Shown: positions 48,968 to 56,919, counted from the first letter of the stretch. The stretch is DNA of 64,000 nt from JAOPZW01 sp963851295 (GCA_963851295.1 CAWKOS010000009.1:62001-126000); one strand, 5' to 3'. The notes: generated by a model from the letters alone, not told the origin. Numbers and translations: made by a program.

Positions 48968-50127
48968 AGTTCGTCTTCTTCCACCTCATGCCGTACCCGT
49001 ACCTGCCCGACGACTTCGACGAGCGCTACGCCTCGCCGTCGCTGGACTTCCCCAACAAGCACTTCGACCCGAAGATCGGACACCAGCTCTACCACCGCTA
49101 CCTCGACGAGCTCGAGTACGCCGAGAAGCTCGGCTTCGACGGCATCGCGGTCAACGAGCACCACCAGACCGCCTACGGCCTGATGCCCTCGCCGAACATC
49201 ATGGCCGCCGCCCTGGCGCGGCGGACGAGCCGCGCGAAGGTCATGGTCCTCGGCAACGCGATCGGCATCCGCGACCACCCGCTGCGCGTGGCCGAGGAGA
49301 TCGCGATGCTCGACCACATCACCGACGGGCGCATCGTGTCGGGCTTCGTGCGCGGCATCGGCTGGGAGTACTACGCGCACTCGATCAACCCGACGCGCTC
49401 GCGCGCGCGCTTCAACGAGGCCCACGACCTGATCATCAAGGCGTGGACCACCGACGAGGTCTTCGAGTGGGTCAGCCCCAACTACGAGTTCCGCTACGTC
49501 AACGTCTGGCCCCGGCCGCTGCAGGACCCGCACCCGCCGATCTACATCCCGGGCGCGGGCAGCACCGAGACGATGAAGTTCTGCGCCGAGAAGCGCTACA
49601 CGTACATGTCGGTCTACGCGCCGACGCCGGTGGTCAAGCGCTGGTTCGACGGCTACCGCGCGGCGGCCAACGAGCTCGGCTACGAGCCCGACCCCGAGCG
49701 GCTCGGCCTCTCGATCCCGGTGTACGTGGCCGAGACCGACGATCAGGCCCACGCCGAGGGCCGCCAGCACATCGAGTGGCTCTACCACAAGGGCCTCAAG
49801 CAGGGCCTCGAACGGGTGATGCCGCCCGGCTACACGTCGCTGAACTCGCTGCGCGGGATGCTGATGGGCCGCGGCAAGGCGCCCAACGAGTACACCTACG
49901 AGGAGATCATCGACAACGGCATGGCCGTCGTCGGGAGCCCCGATACCGTCGGCGAGCGCTTCGAGGCGCTGATGGACGAGCTGGGCTTCGGCCAGATCAT
50001 CGCGCTCATGGGCGTGGGCGACATGCCCCACTACCGCACGGTCAAGAGCATGGAGCTCTTCGCCACGCAGGTGATGCCGGCCCTGCGCCGGCGCGCGGGC
50101 GAGCCGCGGGAGCCCGCGCCGGCCTGA
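48964..50127 (+). CDS. LLM-class flavin-dependent oxidoreductase (luciferase-like)
   Basis: 387-residue TIM-barrel flavin enzyme of the bacterial luciferase family. It begins MKFVFFHLMPYPYLPDDFDE and contains the flavin and catalytic landmarks GFDGIAVNEHHQTAYGLMPS, VLGNAIGIRDHPLRVAEEIA, LDHITDGRIVSGFVRGIGWE and DPHPPIYIPGAGSTETMKF. Members use reduced FMN and oxygen for mono-oxygenation, or F420. The GTG overlaps the hydrolase stop (GTGA). Together they look like a degradative pair: oxidation of a substrate and hydrolysis of the ester or ring that results. Followed by a 250-base gap with little in it. Confidence 0.9.
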   Translation: MKFVFFHLMPYPYLPDDFDERYASPSLDFPNKHFDPKIGHQLYHRYLDELEYAEKLGFDGIAVNEHHQTAYGLMPSPNIMAAALARRTSRAKVMVLGNAIGIRDHPLRVAEEIAMLDHITDGRIVSGFVRGIGWEYYAHSINPTRSRARFNEAHDLIIKAWTTDEVFEWVSPNYEFRYVNVWPRPLQDPHPPIYIPGAGSTETMKFCAEKRYTYMSVYAPTPVVKRWFDGYRAAANELGYEPDPERLGLSIPVYVAETDDQAHAEGRQHIEWLYHKGLKQGLERVMPPGYTSLNSLRGMLMGRGKAPNEYTYEEIIDNGMAVVGSPDTVGERFEALMDELGFGQIIALMGVGDMPHYRTVKSMELFATQVMPALRRRAGEPREPAPA

Positions 50128-50202
50128 CCGCGCATCGATTATGTGTCCAGTCGCGTCCGCGGCCCGCAGGAGCCGCGGCGCCCGGCGTTGAACCCACCGG
50201 CC

Positions 50203-50286
50203 ATGATCGACGCCACCGTCTTCGCCCTCCTCGTCGGAGCCATCGCTACACCCATCTCGTGGTGGGGGATCAGCCGCTTCGGGTGA
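50203..50286 (+). CDS. Possible 27-residue membrane peptide
   Basis: ATG frame MIDATVFALLVGAIATPISW then WGISRFG and stop: one hydrophobic helix with a Trp pair. It lies in the 250-base gap after the flavin enzyme, has no ribosome site and may be chance, but its composition is typical of a small membrane peptide. Confidence 0.25.
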   Translation: MIDATVFALLVGAIATPISWWGISRFG

Positions 50287-50347
50287 TCCCCACCGCCGGC
50301 TCCGTCCCCCGTCGCCCACGCGACGCCCCCCAAGCAATCCCCTGAAG

Positions 50348-50368
50348 ATCCCCGCCGGCGGCGGGGAT
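50348..50368 (+). terminator. Perfect 9-base hairpin after the small ORF
   Basis: ATCCCCGCC (50348-50356) pairs with GGCGGGGAT (50360-50368) around GGC. Ends 11 bases before the next GTG start. A terminator for the hydrolase operon is likely, though it could also mask the start of the following gene. Confidence 0.5.
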
Positions 50369-50379
50369 GGGTCGAGAAC

Positions 50380-50670
50380 GTGGGACTCGCCGAGGTCGAC
50401 GTCAGTCTCGAGACCGACAACCGTGGCATCGTCAGGTACTCGGTCGTACTCACCTGCACCAACCAGCTCGGCTCAGACCGCCGAGCAGTGCGCGTGTTCG
50501 ACAACGCGCACGGGGTGCATGACGAACACCGTTGCGGCCGGGATGGGCGTACCAGGCCGGCAGATCGTTTCCATCACGGCACCGCACAGGAGGCCAGCCA
50601 GGAAGCGATGCGCTTGATCCGCAGCAGCTTTGAGACGATGATCGAGGCATGGGCGCGGCAGGCCGGATAG
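50380..50670 (+). CDS. Small protein, first gene of an overlapping pair
   Basis: 96 residues from a GTG. Strands YSVVLTCTNQ and AVRVFDNAHGVHDEH are followed by KFH-like FHHGTAQEASQEAMRLIRSS, ending in an amphipathic helix FETMIEAWARQ. The pattern FDNAHGxHDxHR...FHxGT is one I have seen in small actinobacterial proteins of unknown function that come paired with another small gene, sometimes considered toxin-antitoxin-like. No catalytic motif is known. Its last 22 bases overlap the next gene. Confidence 0.6.
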   Translation: MGLAEVDVSLETDNRGIVRYSVVLTCTNQLGSDRRAVRVFDNAHGVHDEHRCGRDGRTRPADRFHHGTAQEASQEAMRLIRSSFETMIEAWARQAG

Positions 50671-50891
50671 CGCACTCGTCGGTGACCGACCTCCGAATGG
50701 ACGAGGCGATCGCCTCCGCGGCAGCGGGCGATCCCACGTACCCCGACGGCTCCGTGTTCGTCCCGATCGGGACGGCGAACCTCGGACTCGTGCTGCGCTC
50801 ACAGCTCGACGAAGGACGGCCGGTCGTCCTCGTTCTCGAAGATGGACGGAGCGCACTGATCCAGCCTCCGCAACCCACCGGCAGCGCCTGA
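50649..50891 (+). CDS. Small protein, second gene of the overlapping pair
   Basis: Up to 80 residues; ATG 50649 overlaps the preceding gene by 22 bases, while GTG 50682 or ATG 50697 would give 69 or 64 residues. The core (TDLRMDEAIASAAAGDPTY, GTANLGLVLRSQLDEGRPVV) is a helix then a compact beta domain without cysteines or motifs. Coupled translation with the 96-residue gene is likely. Function unknown. Confidence 0.5.
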   Translation: MGAAGRIAHSSVTDLRMDEAIASAAAGDPTYPDGSVFVPIGTANLGLVLRSQLDEGRPVVLVLEDGRSALIQPPQPTGSA

Positions 50892-50923
50892 GGGGTCGAC
50901 GCACCCGGCGGCCGCGACAGATG

Positions 50924-50937
50924 CGAACATGCGTTCG
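50924..50937 (+). promoter_or_regulatory. LexA-type SOS box
   Basis: CGAACATGCGTTCG is an exact match to the Gram-positive LexA consensus CGAACNNNNGTTCG. It ends on the first base of the GTG start of the 100-residue gene at 50937, and GAACAT (50925-50930) inside it could be the -10 of a leaderless transcript. Bound LexA would block the operon that includes the DNA ligase at 51249. Confidence 0.6.
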
Positions 50938-51239
50938 TGTCGATCAAGGGGAGCGCGTATACGAACTTCCAGCGCTCGCTGCAGACGCGCAAGCTGTCGA
51001 TCGTCCTCCCCGCCGCGGCCGAGCTGCCGTGGATCGGGCTGGCGGACAGCCTCGAGATCCTGTCGCTGATGGCGCAGGAGGGCGATCCGCGCTTCGAGCG
51101 GGCCGCGGCGCGGTGGATCGGGCGGCTGCTGATCGAGACCCCGCCGATGACCCTGAAGGAGGCACGGTGGGTCCTCGCGATGGTCGAGCAGCTTCCCCGC
51201 TGCCGCGATTCGCTGCACCGCTTCGCCCAACGCCGGTAG
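50937..51239 (+). CDS. Hypothetical alpha-helical protein under a putative SOS box
   Basis: 100 residues, GTG start, beginning MSIKGSAYTNFQRSLQTRKL. The chain is entirely helical by pattern (LADSLEILSLMAQEGDPRFE, AAARWIGRLLIETP, LKEARWVLAMVEQLPRC). No signal peptide or known motif. Nine bases separate it from the DNA ligase gene, and a perfect LexA-type box overlaps its start, so it is likely a damage-induced protein co-expressed with the ligase. Confidence 0.65.
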   Translation: MSIKGSAYTNFQRSLQTRKLSIVLPAAAELPWIGLADSLEILSLMAQEGDPRFERAAARWIGRLLIETPPMTLKEARWVLAMVEQLPRCRDSLHRFAQRR

Positions 51240-51248
51240 GAATAGGCC

Positions 51249-52187
51249 ATGGCCGATCGCATGCCCCGCCACCCCGACGCGATGAAGGCGACGCTCACGA
51301 ACGAGGTCTTCGACGACCCCGGCTGGATCGTCGAGCGCAAGCTCGACGGCTACCGCTGCCTGGCCTTCCGCGACGGCGGCGCCGTGACCCTCGAGTCGCG
51401 CAACGGGCTGTCGCTCAACGGGCGCTATCCGGAGATCGCCGCCGCGCTCGAGGACGATCCGTGCCGGCGCTTCGTGATCGACGGCGAGATCGTCGGCTTC
51501 ACCAACGGCCGCGCGACCTTCGAGGCGCTGCAGCGCCGGGGCCACGACCGCGCCGTCAAGCTCGCCTTCTACGTCTTCGACGTGCTGTGGCTGAACGGCG
51601 AGGACCTTCGGGCCAGGCCGCTCGGCGAGCGCAAGGCGACCCTGAAGGCCGCGCTGCGCTTCGGCGGCGGGACGATCCGCTGGACGCCCCATCGCCGCGC
51701 GCACGAGGGCGAGGCGCTGCTGGCCGATGCGTGCCGGCGCGGCTGGGAGGGCCTGATCGCCAAGCGCGTGGAGAGCCCATACGCCGGCAAGCGCTCGCGC
51801 GACTGGCTGAAGTGGAAGTGCTCGGCCCAGCAGGAGCTCGTGATCGGCGGCTTCACCGCGCCGCGCGGCGCGCGCGAGGAGTTCGGGGCGCTCCTCGTGG
51901 GCGCCTACGACGGCGACGTGCTGCGCTACGCGGGCAAGGTCGGCACCGGCTTCGACGGCGCCGAGCTGCGCTCGCTCGCCGAGCGGATGGCGCCCCTCGA
52001 GCGCAGGCAGTCGCCCTTCGGCGCCGGCGATCCGCCCACCAAGGGCACGACGTGGGTCGAGCCCGAGCTCGTGGCCCAGATCGGCTTCACCGAGTGGACG
52101 CGCGACGGGCGCCTGCGCCACCCGCGCTACCTCGGCCTGCGCGACGACAAGGCCGCGCGCGACGTCGTCCGCGAGCGACCGAGCTAG
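51249..52187 (+). CDS. ATP-dependent DNA ligase, LigD ligase-domain type
   Basis: 312-residue ligase consisting of the adenylation domain plus OB fold, as in LigD or LigC of end-joining. The AMP-lysine motif is WIVERKLDGYRCLAFRDG (Lys-x-Asp-Gly); motif III is YVFDVLWLNGEDL, motif IV EGLIAKRVESPYAGKRS and motif V DWLKWKCSA. No phosphoesterase or polymerase domain is fused. An ATP-dependent ligase of this kind works in repair of double-strand breaks or nicks rather than replication. The ATG follows AGGA. It is downstream of a gene with an apparent LexA box, so its synthesis may rise on DNA damage. Confidence 0.92.
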   Translation: MADRMPRHPDAMKATLTNEVFDDPGWIVERKLDGYRCLAFRDGGAVTLESRNGLSLNGRYPEIAAALEDDPCRRFVIDGEIVGFTNGRATFEALQRRGHDRAVKLAFYVFDVLWLNGEDLRARPLGERKATLKAALRFGGGTIRWTPHRRAHEGEALLADACRRGWEGLIAKRVESPYAGKRSRDWLKWKCSAQQELVIGGFTAPRGAREEFGALLVGAYDGDVLRYAGKVGTGFDGAELRSLAERMAPLERRQSPFGAGDPPTKGTTWVEPELVAQIGFTEWTRDGRLRHPRYLGLRDDKAARDVVRERPS

Positions 52188-52630
52188 GTCGCCGAGTCCG
52201 TCAGGAAGCTGACCTTGCCGTTGGTCTCGAGGACGGCATAGCGGACGTCGTCGAGCGACGCGATCTGCGCCTGGCGCGCCTCGGCCCCGAGCTCCTCGAC
52301 GGTCATCCGCTGGCGGCTCAGGTTGCGCTCGACGACGCGCCCGTCGGCGACCAGCACGATCGGCTCGCCCTCGAGCACCGGCCGCAGCCGCCGGAAGCGA
52401 AAGCTCAGCCACGCCGTCGCCACGGTGAGCACGGCGACCGTGACGATGACCATCGTCGCCCCGGTGAGCGAGTAGTCGCTCTGGGTCACGCCCTGCTGCA
52501 CCAGGTCGCCGATGACCACGAGCAGGATCAGATCGAAGGGCTCCATCGAGCTCAGCTCGCGGCGGCCCACCGCCCGCGTGATCACGAAGATCAGGACGAA
52601 GACGAAGATCGTGCGCAGGACGAGATCCAT
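52184..52630 (-). CDS. DUF421/YetF-like membrane protein
   Basis: 148-residue protein of the YetF/DUF421 family: three spans at the N-terminus (VLRTIFVFVLIFVITRAVGRR, FDLILLVVIGDLVQQGV, MVIVTVAVLTVATAW) and a small cytosolic domain with LVADGRVVERNLSRQRMTVEEL and YAVLETNGKVSFL. Members act in stress or sporulation membranes; function unproven. The 3' end overlaps the ligase by 4 bases. It follows a small gene whose stop lies 6 bases upstream. Confidence 0.88.
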   Translation of the reverse strand: MDLVLRTIFVFVLIFVITRAVGRRELSSMEPFDLILLVVIGDLVQQGVTQSDYSLTGATMVIVTVAVLTVATAWLSFRFRRLRPVLEGEPIVLVADGRVVERNLSRQRMTVEELGAEARQAQIASLDDVRYAVLETNGKVSFLTDSAT

Positions 52631-52636
52631 GGCGGC

Positions 52637-53218
52637 TCAGGGGAAGATGGTCAGCGAGCGGTGCACGGTGGCGAGCTTGGCATCGGCGTCGTCGAGCTCG
52701 AGGTCGTAGGAGCGGTGGCCGACGTTGGTCGGGTCGACCTCGAACTGCAGCCAGACGACGAGCCGCTCTCCCGCCGCCAGGCCGTCGTAGCTGAGCACCA
52801 CGCGGCCGTCGCGGCCCGCCTCCCCTATCGGCGCGGGCTCGATCGAGTTGACCTGCATGCCCTCGACCCAGCCCTCGTCGAGGACGAGCCGCGGATGCGC
52901 GATCGCGCGCACGGCGCGGATCTCCACGCGCGATTGGAAGAACAGGCCCCCGCGGACCGCCGTGGGCGCGGTCACGCGCACCGTCGCCGCCGGCGCGCTC
53001 GCCGCGGTCTGCGACGCGCGCTGCCCGAAGACGTCGAGCAGCCCGAGGACCCCGATGAGGGCGAAGAGCGAGACGACGGCGCGGCGCGTCCAGAGGCCGA
53101 CGCGATCGCCGCGCCGCTCGGTCGCCAGATCGGTGAACAGGCCGCCCACGCTGCTGGCATTCGGGACGCGCGGCGGCAGTTCCTCCCGCGTGCGCAGCCC
53201 GCGCACGTGGTAGGCCAT
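52637..53218 (-). CDS. Single-span hypothetical membrane protein, YetF partner
   Basis: 193 residues. A 45-residue soluble N-terminus, one span (AVVSLFALIGVLGLLDVFGQ) and an extracytoplasmic immunoglobulin-like domain (VTAPTAVRGGLFFQSRVEIR, VVLSYDGLAAGERLVVWLQF, RSYDLELDDADAK). Six bases upstream of the YetF-like gene and divergent from the gene at 53224. I know this neighbour pairing from other actinobacteria but not its function. Confidence 0.65.
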   Translation of the reverse strand: MAYHVRGLRTREELPPRVPNASSVGGLFTDLATERRGDRVGLWTRRAVVSLFALIGVLGLLDVFGQRASQTAASAPAATVRVTAPTAVRGGLFFQSRVEIRAVRAIAHPRLVLDEGWVEGMQVNSIEPAPIGEAGRDGRVVLSYDGLAAGERLVVWLQFEVDPTNVGHRSYDLELDDADAKLATVHRSLTIFP

Positions 53219-53223
53219 GCGGC

Positions 53224-53712
53224 GTGACCGCCATCTCGAAGTACCTCGCGACCTACCTCAACGACCACCTCGCCGGCGCCACCGGCGGGGCCGAGCTCGT
53301 CAAGCGCGCCGCGCGCGAGAACGAGGGCAACGAGCTCGGGGCCTTCCTCGCCGGGCTGGCGAAGGAGATCGAGGAGGACCGCGAGACGCTGCAGTCGCTG
53401 ATGGGCGAGCTCGGCGTCAAGCCCGACCGCGTCAAGGTCGCCGCCGGCTGGGCGGCCGAGAAGGCCGGGCGGCTGAAGCCCAACGCGCAGCTGCTCGGCT
53501 ACTCGCCGCTGAGCCCGCTCGTCGAGCTCGAGGCGCTGCTCATCGGCATCACGGGCAAGCGCGGGCTGTGGCGCGCGCTCGCCGAGGTCGCCCCCGATCT
53601 CGGCCTCGAGCGCGCCCGCTTCGACGAGCTCGCGGCGCGCGCCGAGCGCCAGCGCGAGGAGGTCGAGGCGCGCCGCCTCGAGGTCGCCCGCGCGGCGCTC
53701 ACCGCGGGCTGA
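53224..53712 (+). CDS. Hypothetical ferritin-like/helical protein, 162 residues
   Basis: GTG start five bases from the divergent gene. The protein is all helix (ISKYLATYLNDHLAGATGGA, ELVKRAARENEGNELGAFLA, LAKEIEEDRETLQSLMGELG, VELEALLIGITGKRGLWRAL), and the spacing of Glu and His residues recalls four-helix bundles of the ferritin-like type, although the metal motif ExxH is not evident. Probable cytosolic stress protein; function unknown. Confidence 0.65.
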   Translation: MTAISKYLATYLNDHLAGATGGAELVKRAARENEGNELGAFLAGLAKEIEEDRETLQSLMGELGVKPDRVKVAAGWAAEKAGRLKPNAQLLGYSPLSPLVELEALLIGITGKRGLWRALAEVAPDLGLERARFDELAARAERQREEVEARRLEVARAALTAG

Positions 53713-53823
53713 CGGCGGCGCCCGAAACGGCAATCGGACGCCCCGGCTTCGCCTTCCGGCCACGGACGCGCCAAGATACGGACGTATGCACGGGGGCATT
53801 GGCGCCGCAGGCACGGTCGCCGC

Positions 53824-55629
53824 ATGACCGCATTGCTGAGGCTGCTGCTGCGCGCGGGCGCGGCGGGCGGCGCCCTGGCGTGGTGGACCGCGCGCCTGAA
53901 GGGCCGGCAGGGCGACCTCGTCGACGAGCTCACCGCCACCCGCGAGCGCCTCGACGGGATGCTCGCCAACCTCACCGAGGCCGTCACCGTCACCGGCCGC
54001 GACCGGCGCTTCCGCTACGCCAACCAGGCGGCGGCCGACCTCCTCGGCTGCGCGTCGCCCGCCGACCTGCTGTCGCTGCCGCTGGGCACCATCGCCTCGC
54101 AGTGGGAGTCCACGCATGAGGACGGGCGTGCGGTGGTGGCCGAGGACGTGCCGAGCTGGAAGATCGTCAACGGCCTGCCGGCCCAGCCGCTGCTCACCCG
54201 CAACGTCAACCGCGATACGGGCGAGCTGCGCTGGCGCCTGGTCAAGGCGGCGCCGCTGAGCGGGCCCGACAACGAGCTCCTGGCCGTCAGCGTCATCGAG
54301 GACGTCACCGAGGCCAAGGAGGCCGAGCTGCGCCAGCGCTTCCTCGCCCAGGCGGGCGAGACGCTGGCCTCCTCGCTGGACTACGAGGAGACGCTGCAGC
54401 GCGTCGCCGCGCTCACGGTCCCCGCGCTGGCCGACTGGTGCGCGGTCGACGTCGTCGACGCCGCGACGCGCCTCAAGCAGGTCGCCGTCGCCCACGTCGA
54501 CCCCGACAAGGTCGCCTTCGCGCGCGACTTCCGCCGCCGCTACCCGCCCGACCCCAGCGAGGACTCGGGGATCTACGGCGTCCTGCGCTCGGGCCGCCCG
54601 GAGCTCTACCCCGAGATCCCCGACGAGCTGCTCGCCCAGAGCATCGAGGACCCCGACCAGCTCGCCGCGATCCGCGAGGTCGGCATGCGCTCGGTGATGC
54701 TCGTGCCCATGGCCGTCTCCGGGCAGACGATCGGCGTCATGACGCTCGTCACGGCCGAGAGCCGCCGCGCCTTCGACGAGGACGACCTCACCTTCGTGGG
54801 CGACCTTGCGCGGCGCGCGGCGACGGCGGTCGAGAACGCGCGCCTCTACACCGAGCGCGCGGCGGCGGCGCGCACGCTGCAGGAGAGCCTGCTGCCCGCG
54901 CGCCTGCCGACGATGTCCGGCTGGCAGCTCGCGTCCTCCTATGCCGCCGGGGACGTCACCGCCGAGGTCGGCGGGGACTTCTACGACGTCGTCGAGCTCG
55001 ACGAGGGCTTCATGGCCATCGTCGGCGACGTCACCGGCAAGGGGGTCCAGGCCGCGGCCCTGACCGCCCTGGCGCGCTACACCCTGGCCACCGCCGCGCG
55101 CTTCGACCCCAGCCCGGCGGCCGTCGTGCGGCTGCTCAACGAGGTCCTCGTCGACCGCCACGACATCTCGCTGCTGACGGTCGCGTGCGCGCGCGTCGTG
55201 CCGACCCCGGCCGGCGCGCTGGTGCGCCTGACGAGCGCGGGCCACCCGCTGCCGATCCTCGTCCGGGCCGACGGCTCGGCGCCCGCCACCGTCGGGCCGC
55301 CCGGCCTCCTGCTGGGCATGTCCTCGGGCGCGCGCTGGGAGGAGGCCGAGCTCGAGCTGGTGCCCGGCGACACGCTGCTCTTCTACACCGACGGCGTCAC
55401 CGACACGCCCGCGGGCGCCGAGCGCTTCGGCGAGCAGCGCCTGCTGGCCGCCCTCCCGCCCGCCCCCGCCGATCCCGCCGCGATCATCGAGAGCGTCCGC
55501 CGCGCCCTGCGCGCCTTCCAGATCGGCGACGTGGTCGACGACCGCGCCATGCTCGCGCTGCAGCTCGTCGGGGTCCCCGGGGCCCACGCCCCCGCCGCCG
55601 AGCCCCGACCCAACGTGACGGTGACCTGA
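53824..55629 (+). CDS. PAS-GAF-SpoIIE phosphatase (RsbU-type)
   Basis: 601 residues. A short hydrophobic N-terminus, a PAS domain (DGMLANLTEAVTVTGRDRRF), a GAF domain (TLASSLDYEETLQRVAAL, VGMRSVMLVPMAVSGQTIG), then a PP2C-type SpoIIE phosphatase (SLLPARLPTMSGWQLASSY, VGGDFYDVVELDEG with the first metal aspartate, GDVTGKGVQAAALTA, DDRAMLALQL with the last). It would dephosphorylate an anti-anti-sigma factor in response to a PAS or GAF signal. One base separates its stop from the anti-sigma kinase, its usual partner. Confidence 0.9.
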   Translation: MTALLRLLLRAGAAGGALAWWTARLKGRQGDLVDELTATRERLDGMLANLTEAVTVTGRDRRFRYANQAAADLLGCASPADLLSLPLGTIASQWESTHEDGRAVVAEDVPSWKIVNGLPAQPLLTRNVNRDTGELRWRLVKAAPLSGPDNELLAVSVIEDVTEAKEAELRQRFLAQAGETLASSLDYEETLQRVAALTVPALADWCAVDVVDAATRLKQVAVAHVDPDKVAFARDFRRRYPPDPSEDSGIYGVLRSGRPELYPEIPDELLAQSIEDPDQLAAIREVGMRSVMLVPMAVSGQTIGVMTLVTAESRRAFDEDDLTFVGDLARRAATAVENARLYTERAAAARTLQESLLPARLPTMSGWQLASSYAAGDVTAEVGGDFYDVVELDEGFMAIVGDVTGKGVQAAALTALARYTLATAARFDPSPAAVVRLLNEVLVDRHDISLLTVACARVVPTPAGALVRLTSAGHPLPILVRADGSAPATVGPPGLLLGMSSGARWEEAELELVPGDTLLFYTDGVTDTPAGAERFGEQRLLAALPPAPADPAAIIESVRRALRAFQIGDVVDDRAMLALQLVGVPGAHAPAAEPRPNVTVT

Positions 55630-55630
55630 G

Positions 55631-56032
55631 ATGGCGCGTCTGGCGACAGAGGTCGAGCGGCTCGAGCTGCGCACGCACGCCACGCCCGCCGCCGTGCCCG
55701 GCGTGCGCCGCGCCGTCGTCGACTTCGCCGAGCTGCACGGCGTCGGCATGCCCCCCGACGTCGCGCTCGCGGTCAGCGAGGCCGTGACGAACTCGGTCCT
55801 GCACGCCTACCGCGACGGAAGCTCCGGGGACGTGCGCGTCGTGGCCTGCGCCGAGCCCGAGCGGCTGGTCGTCGTCGTGCGCGACTACGGGTGCGGCATG
55901 AGCCCGCACCCCAACAGCCCGGGCCTCGGGCTCGGGCTCTCGGTCATCGGGCGGCTGACCACCGAGCTCAACATCGAGCGTCCCGACCGGGGCGGCGGGA
56001 CGCGGCTGCGCATGTGCTTCACCAACGGCTGA
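55631..56032 (+). CDS. Anti-sigma factor serine kinase, RsbW-like
   Basis: 133-residue HATPase_c protein. ATP-binding motifs are the N box VSEAVTNSVLHAYRDGSSG, the G1 box VVVRDYGCGMSPHPNSPGLG and the G2 LGLSVIGRLTTEL with GGGTRLRMCF at the end. These kinases phosphorylate an anti-anti-sigma factor and hold a sigma factor inactive. Neither anti-anti-sigma nor sigma gene is next to it. Overlaps the next gene by 19 bases. Confidence 0.88.
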   Translation: MARLATEVERLELRTHATPAAVPGVRRAVVDFAELHGVGMPPDVALAVSEAVTNSVLHAYRDGSSGDVRVVACAEPERLVVVVRDYGCGMSPHPNSPGLGLGLSVIGRLTTELNIERPDRGGGTRLRMCFTNG

Positions 56033-56910
56033 TCGCCGGATCGCTCGTGGCGGCGGCCGCCGCCGGCTGCGGCGGCGCCGGTGGGCACCCGCGCCCGGCC
56101 GACCCGCCGGCGGCGGCCGACCATCGCGCCGCCACGACGGCCCAGGCGCCCGCGTGCCCGGCGGCCGGGCGCAGCGACCTCGACGGCGGCGTCCTGATCA
56201 CGCCGAAGGGGGCGCGGCCCGGCGCCACGCCGCTGATCGTGGTCGTCGTGCCCGGCGGCGACGGGGACGCCGACGATCGCCTCGGCGTCGCGGGTGCCGC
56301 GACGCGCAAGAGCTTCGCCGTCCTCTACCCCACCTCCGAGGACAGCTTCTGGTCGCTGAACCGCGCGCAGGGCACGGGCGACGTCGACGCGGTCACCGGC
56401 CTCCTGACCCGCGTGATGGCCGGCGGCTGCTTCGACGCGCGGCGGGTGTCGATCACCGGCGTGTCCAACGGCGCCGGCTTCGCCGCGCGCATGGCGTGCG
56501 CGCTCCCCGGGCGCTTCGCGGCCGTCGTACCGGTCGCCGCCGGCTACCGCGCCCTGGATCCGTGCCCCGCGCAGGCGCGGGCCTCGTTCCTGGACATCCA
56601 CGGCACCGCCGACACCGTCGTCCCCTACAACGGCAAGCGCCCCGACCGCGCCGGCTCGGTCGCGCGCTACACGGCGCGCTGGGCCGAGCGCGACGGCTGC
56701 ACCGCGACGCGCACGACCACGCCCCGCCGCCTGGTCACGCGCGTGACCTACCGCGGCTGCGACGACGGGCTGCGCGTCGAGCGCCTGCGCCTGACGGGGA
56801 CCGACCACGGCTGGCCCGGCGCCGGCCCGCCGCGCCCGCAGCACAACCCCTCCGGCGTGCGCGCGACAGCGCAGTTGCTTGCCTTCGTGGCCGGGGCGCG
56901 GCGTCGGTAG
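56014..56910 (+). CDS. Lipoprotein esterase, PHB depolymerase/feruloyl esterase-like (LpqC type)
   Basis: 298 residues. The GTG at 56014 gives a signal peptide with lipobox (LIAGSLVAAAAAGCGGAGG, cysteine at about residue 19). The catalytic region is alpha/beta hydrolase of the esterase_phd family: IVVVVPGGDGDADDRLGVAG, nucleophile VSNGAGFAARMAC, acid in FLDIHGTADTVVPYNGK, histidine in LTGTDHGWPG. It would hydrolyse an ester polymer outside the cell. It overlaps the anti-sigma kinase by 19 bases. The stop codon is part of the -10 box of the next gene. Confidence 0.87.
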   Translation: MLHQRLIAGSLVAAAAAGCGGAGGHPRPADPPAAADHRAATTAQAPACPAAGRSDLDGGVLITPKGARPGATPLIVVVVPGGDGDADDRLGVAGAATRKSFAVLYPTSEDSFWSLNRAQGTGDVDAVTGLLTRVMAGGCFDARRVSITGVSNGAGFAARMACALPGRFAAVVPVAAGYRALDPCPAQARASFLDIHGTADTVVPYNGKRPDRAGSVARYTARWAERDGCTATRTTTPRRLVTRVTYRGCDDGLRVERLRLTGTDHGWPGAGPPRPQHNPSGVRATAQLLAFVAGARRR

Positions 56911-56913
56911 CCT
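56908..56913 (+). promoter_or_regulatory. Candidate -10 box (TAGCCT) for a leaderless transcript
   Basis: TAGCCT begins on the stop codon of the esterase and ends 6 bases before the ATG at 56920, with no ribosome site. Fits the leaderless pattern; this would be the promoter of the CO dehydrogenase operon. Confidence 0.5.
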
Positions 56914-56919
56914 TGGTCC

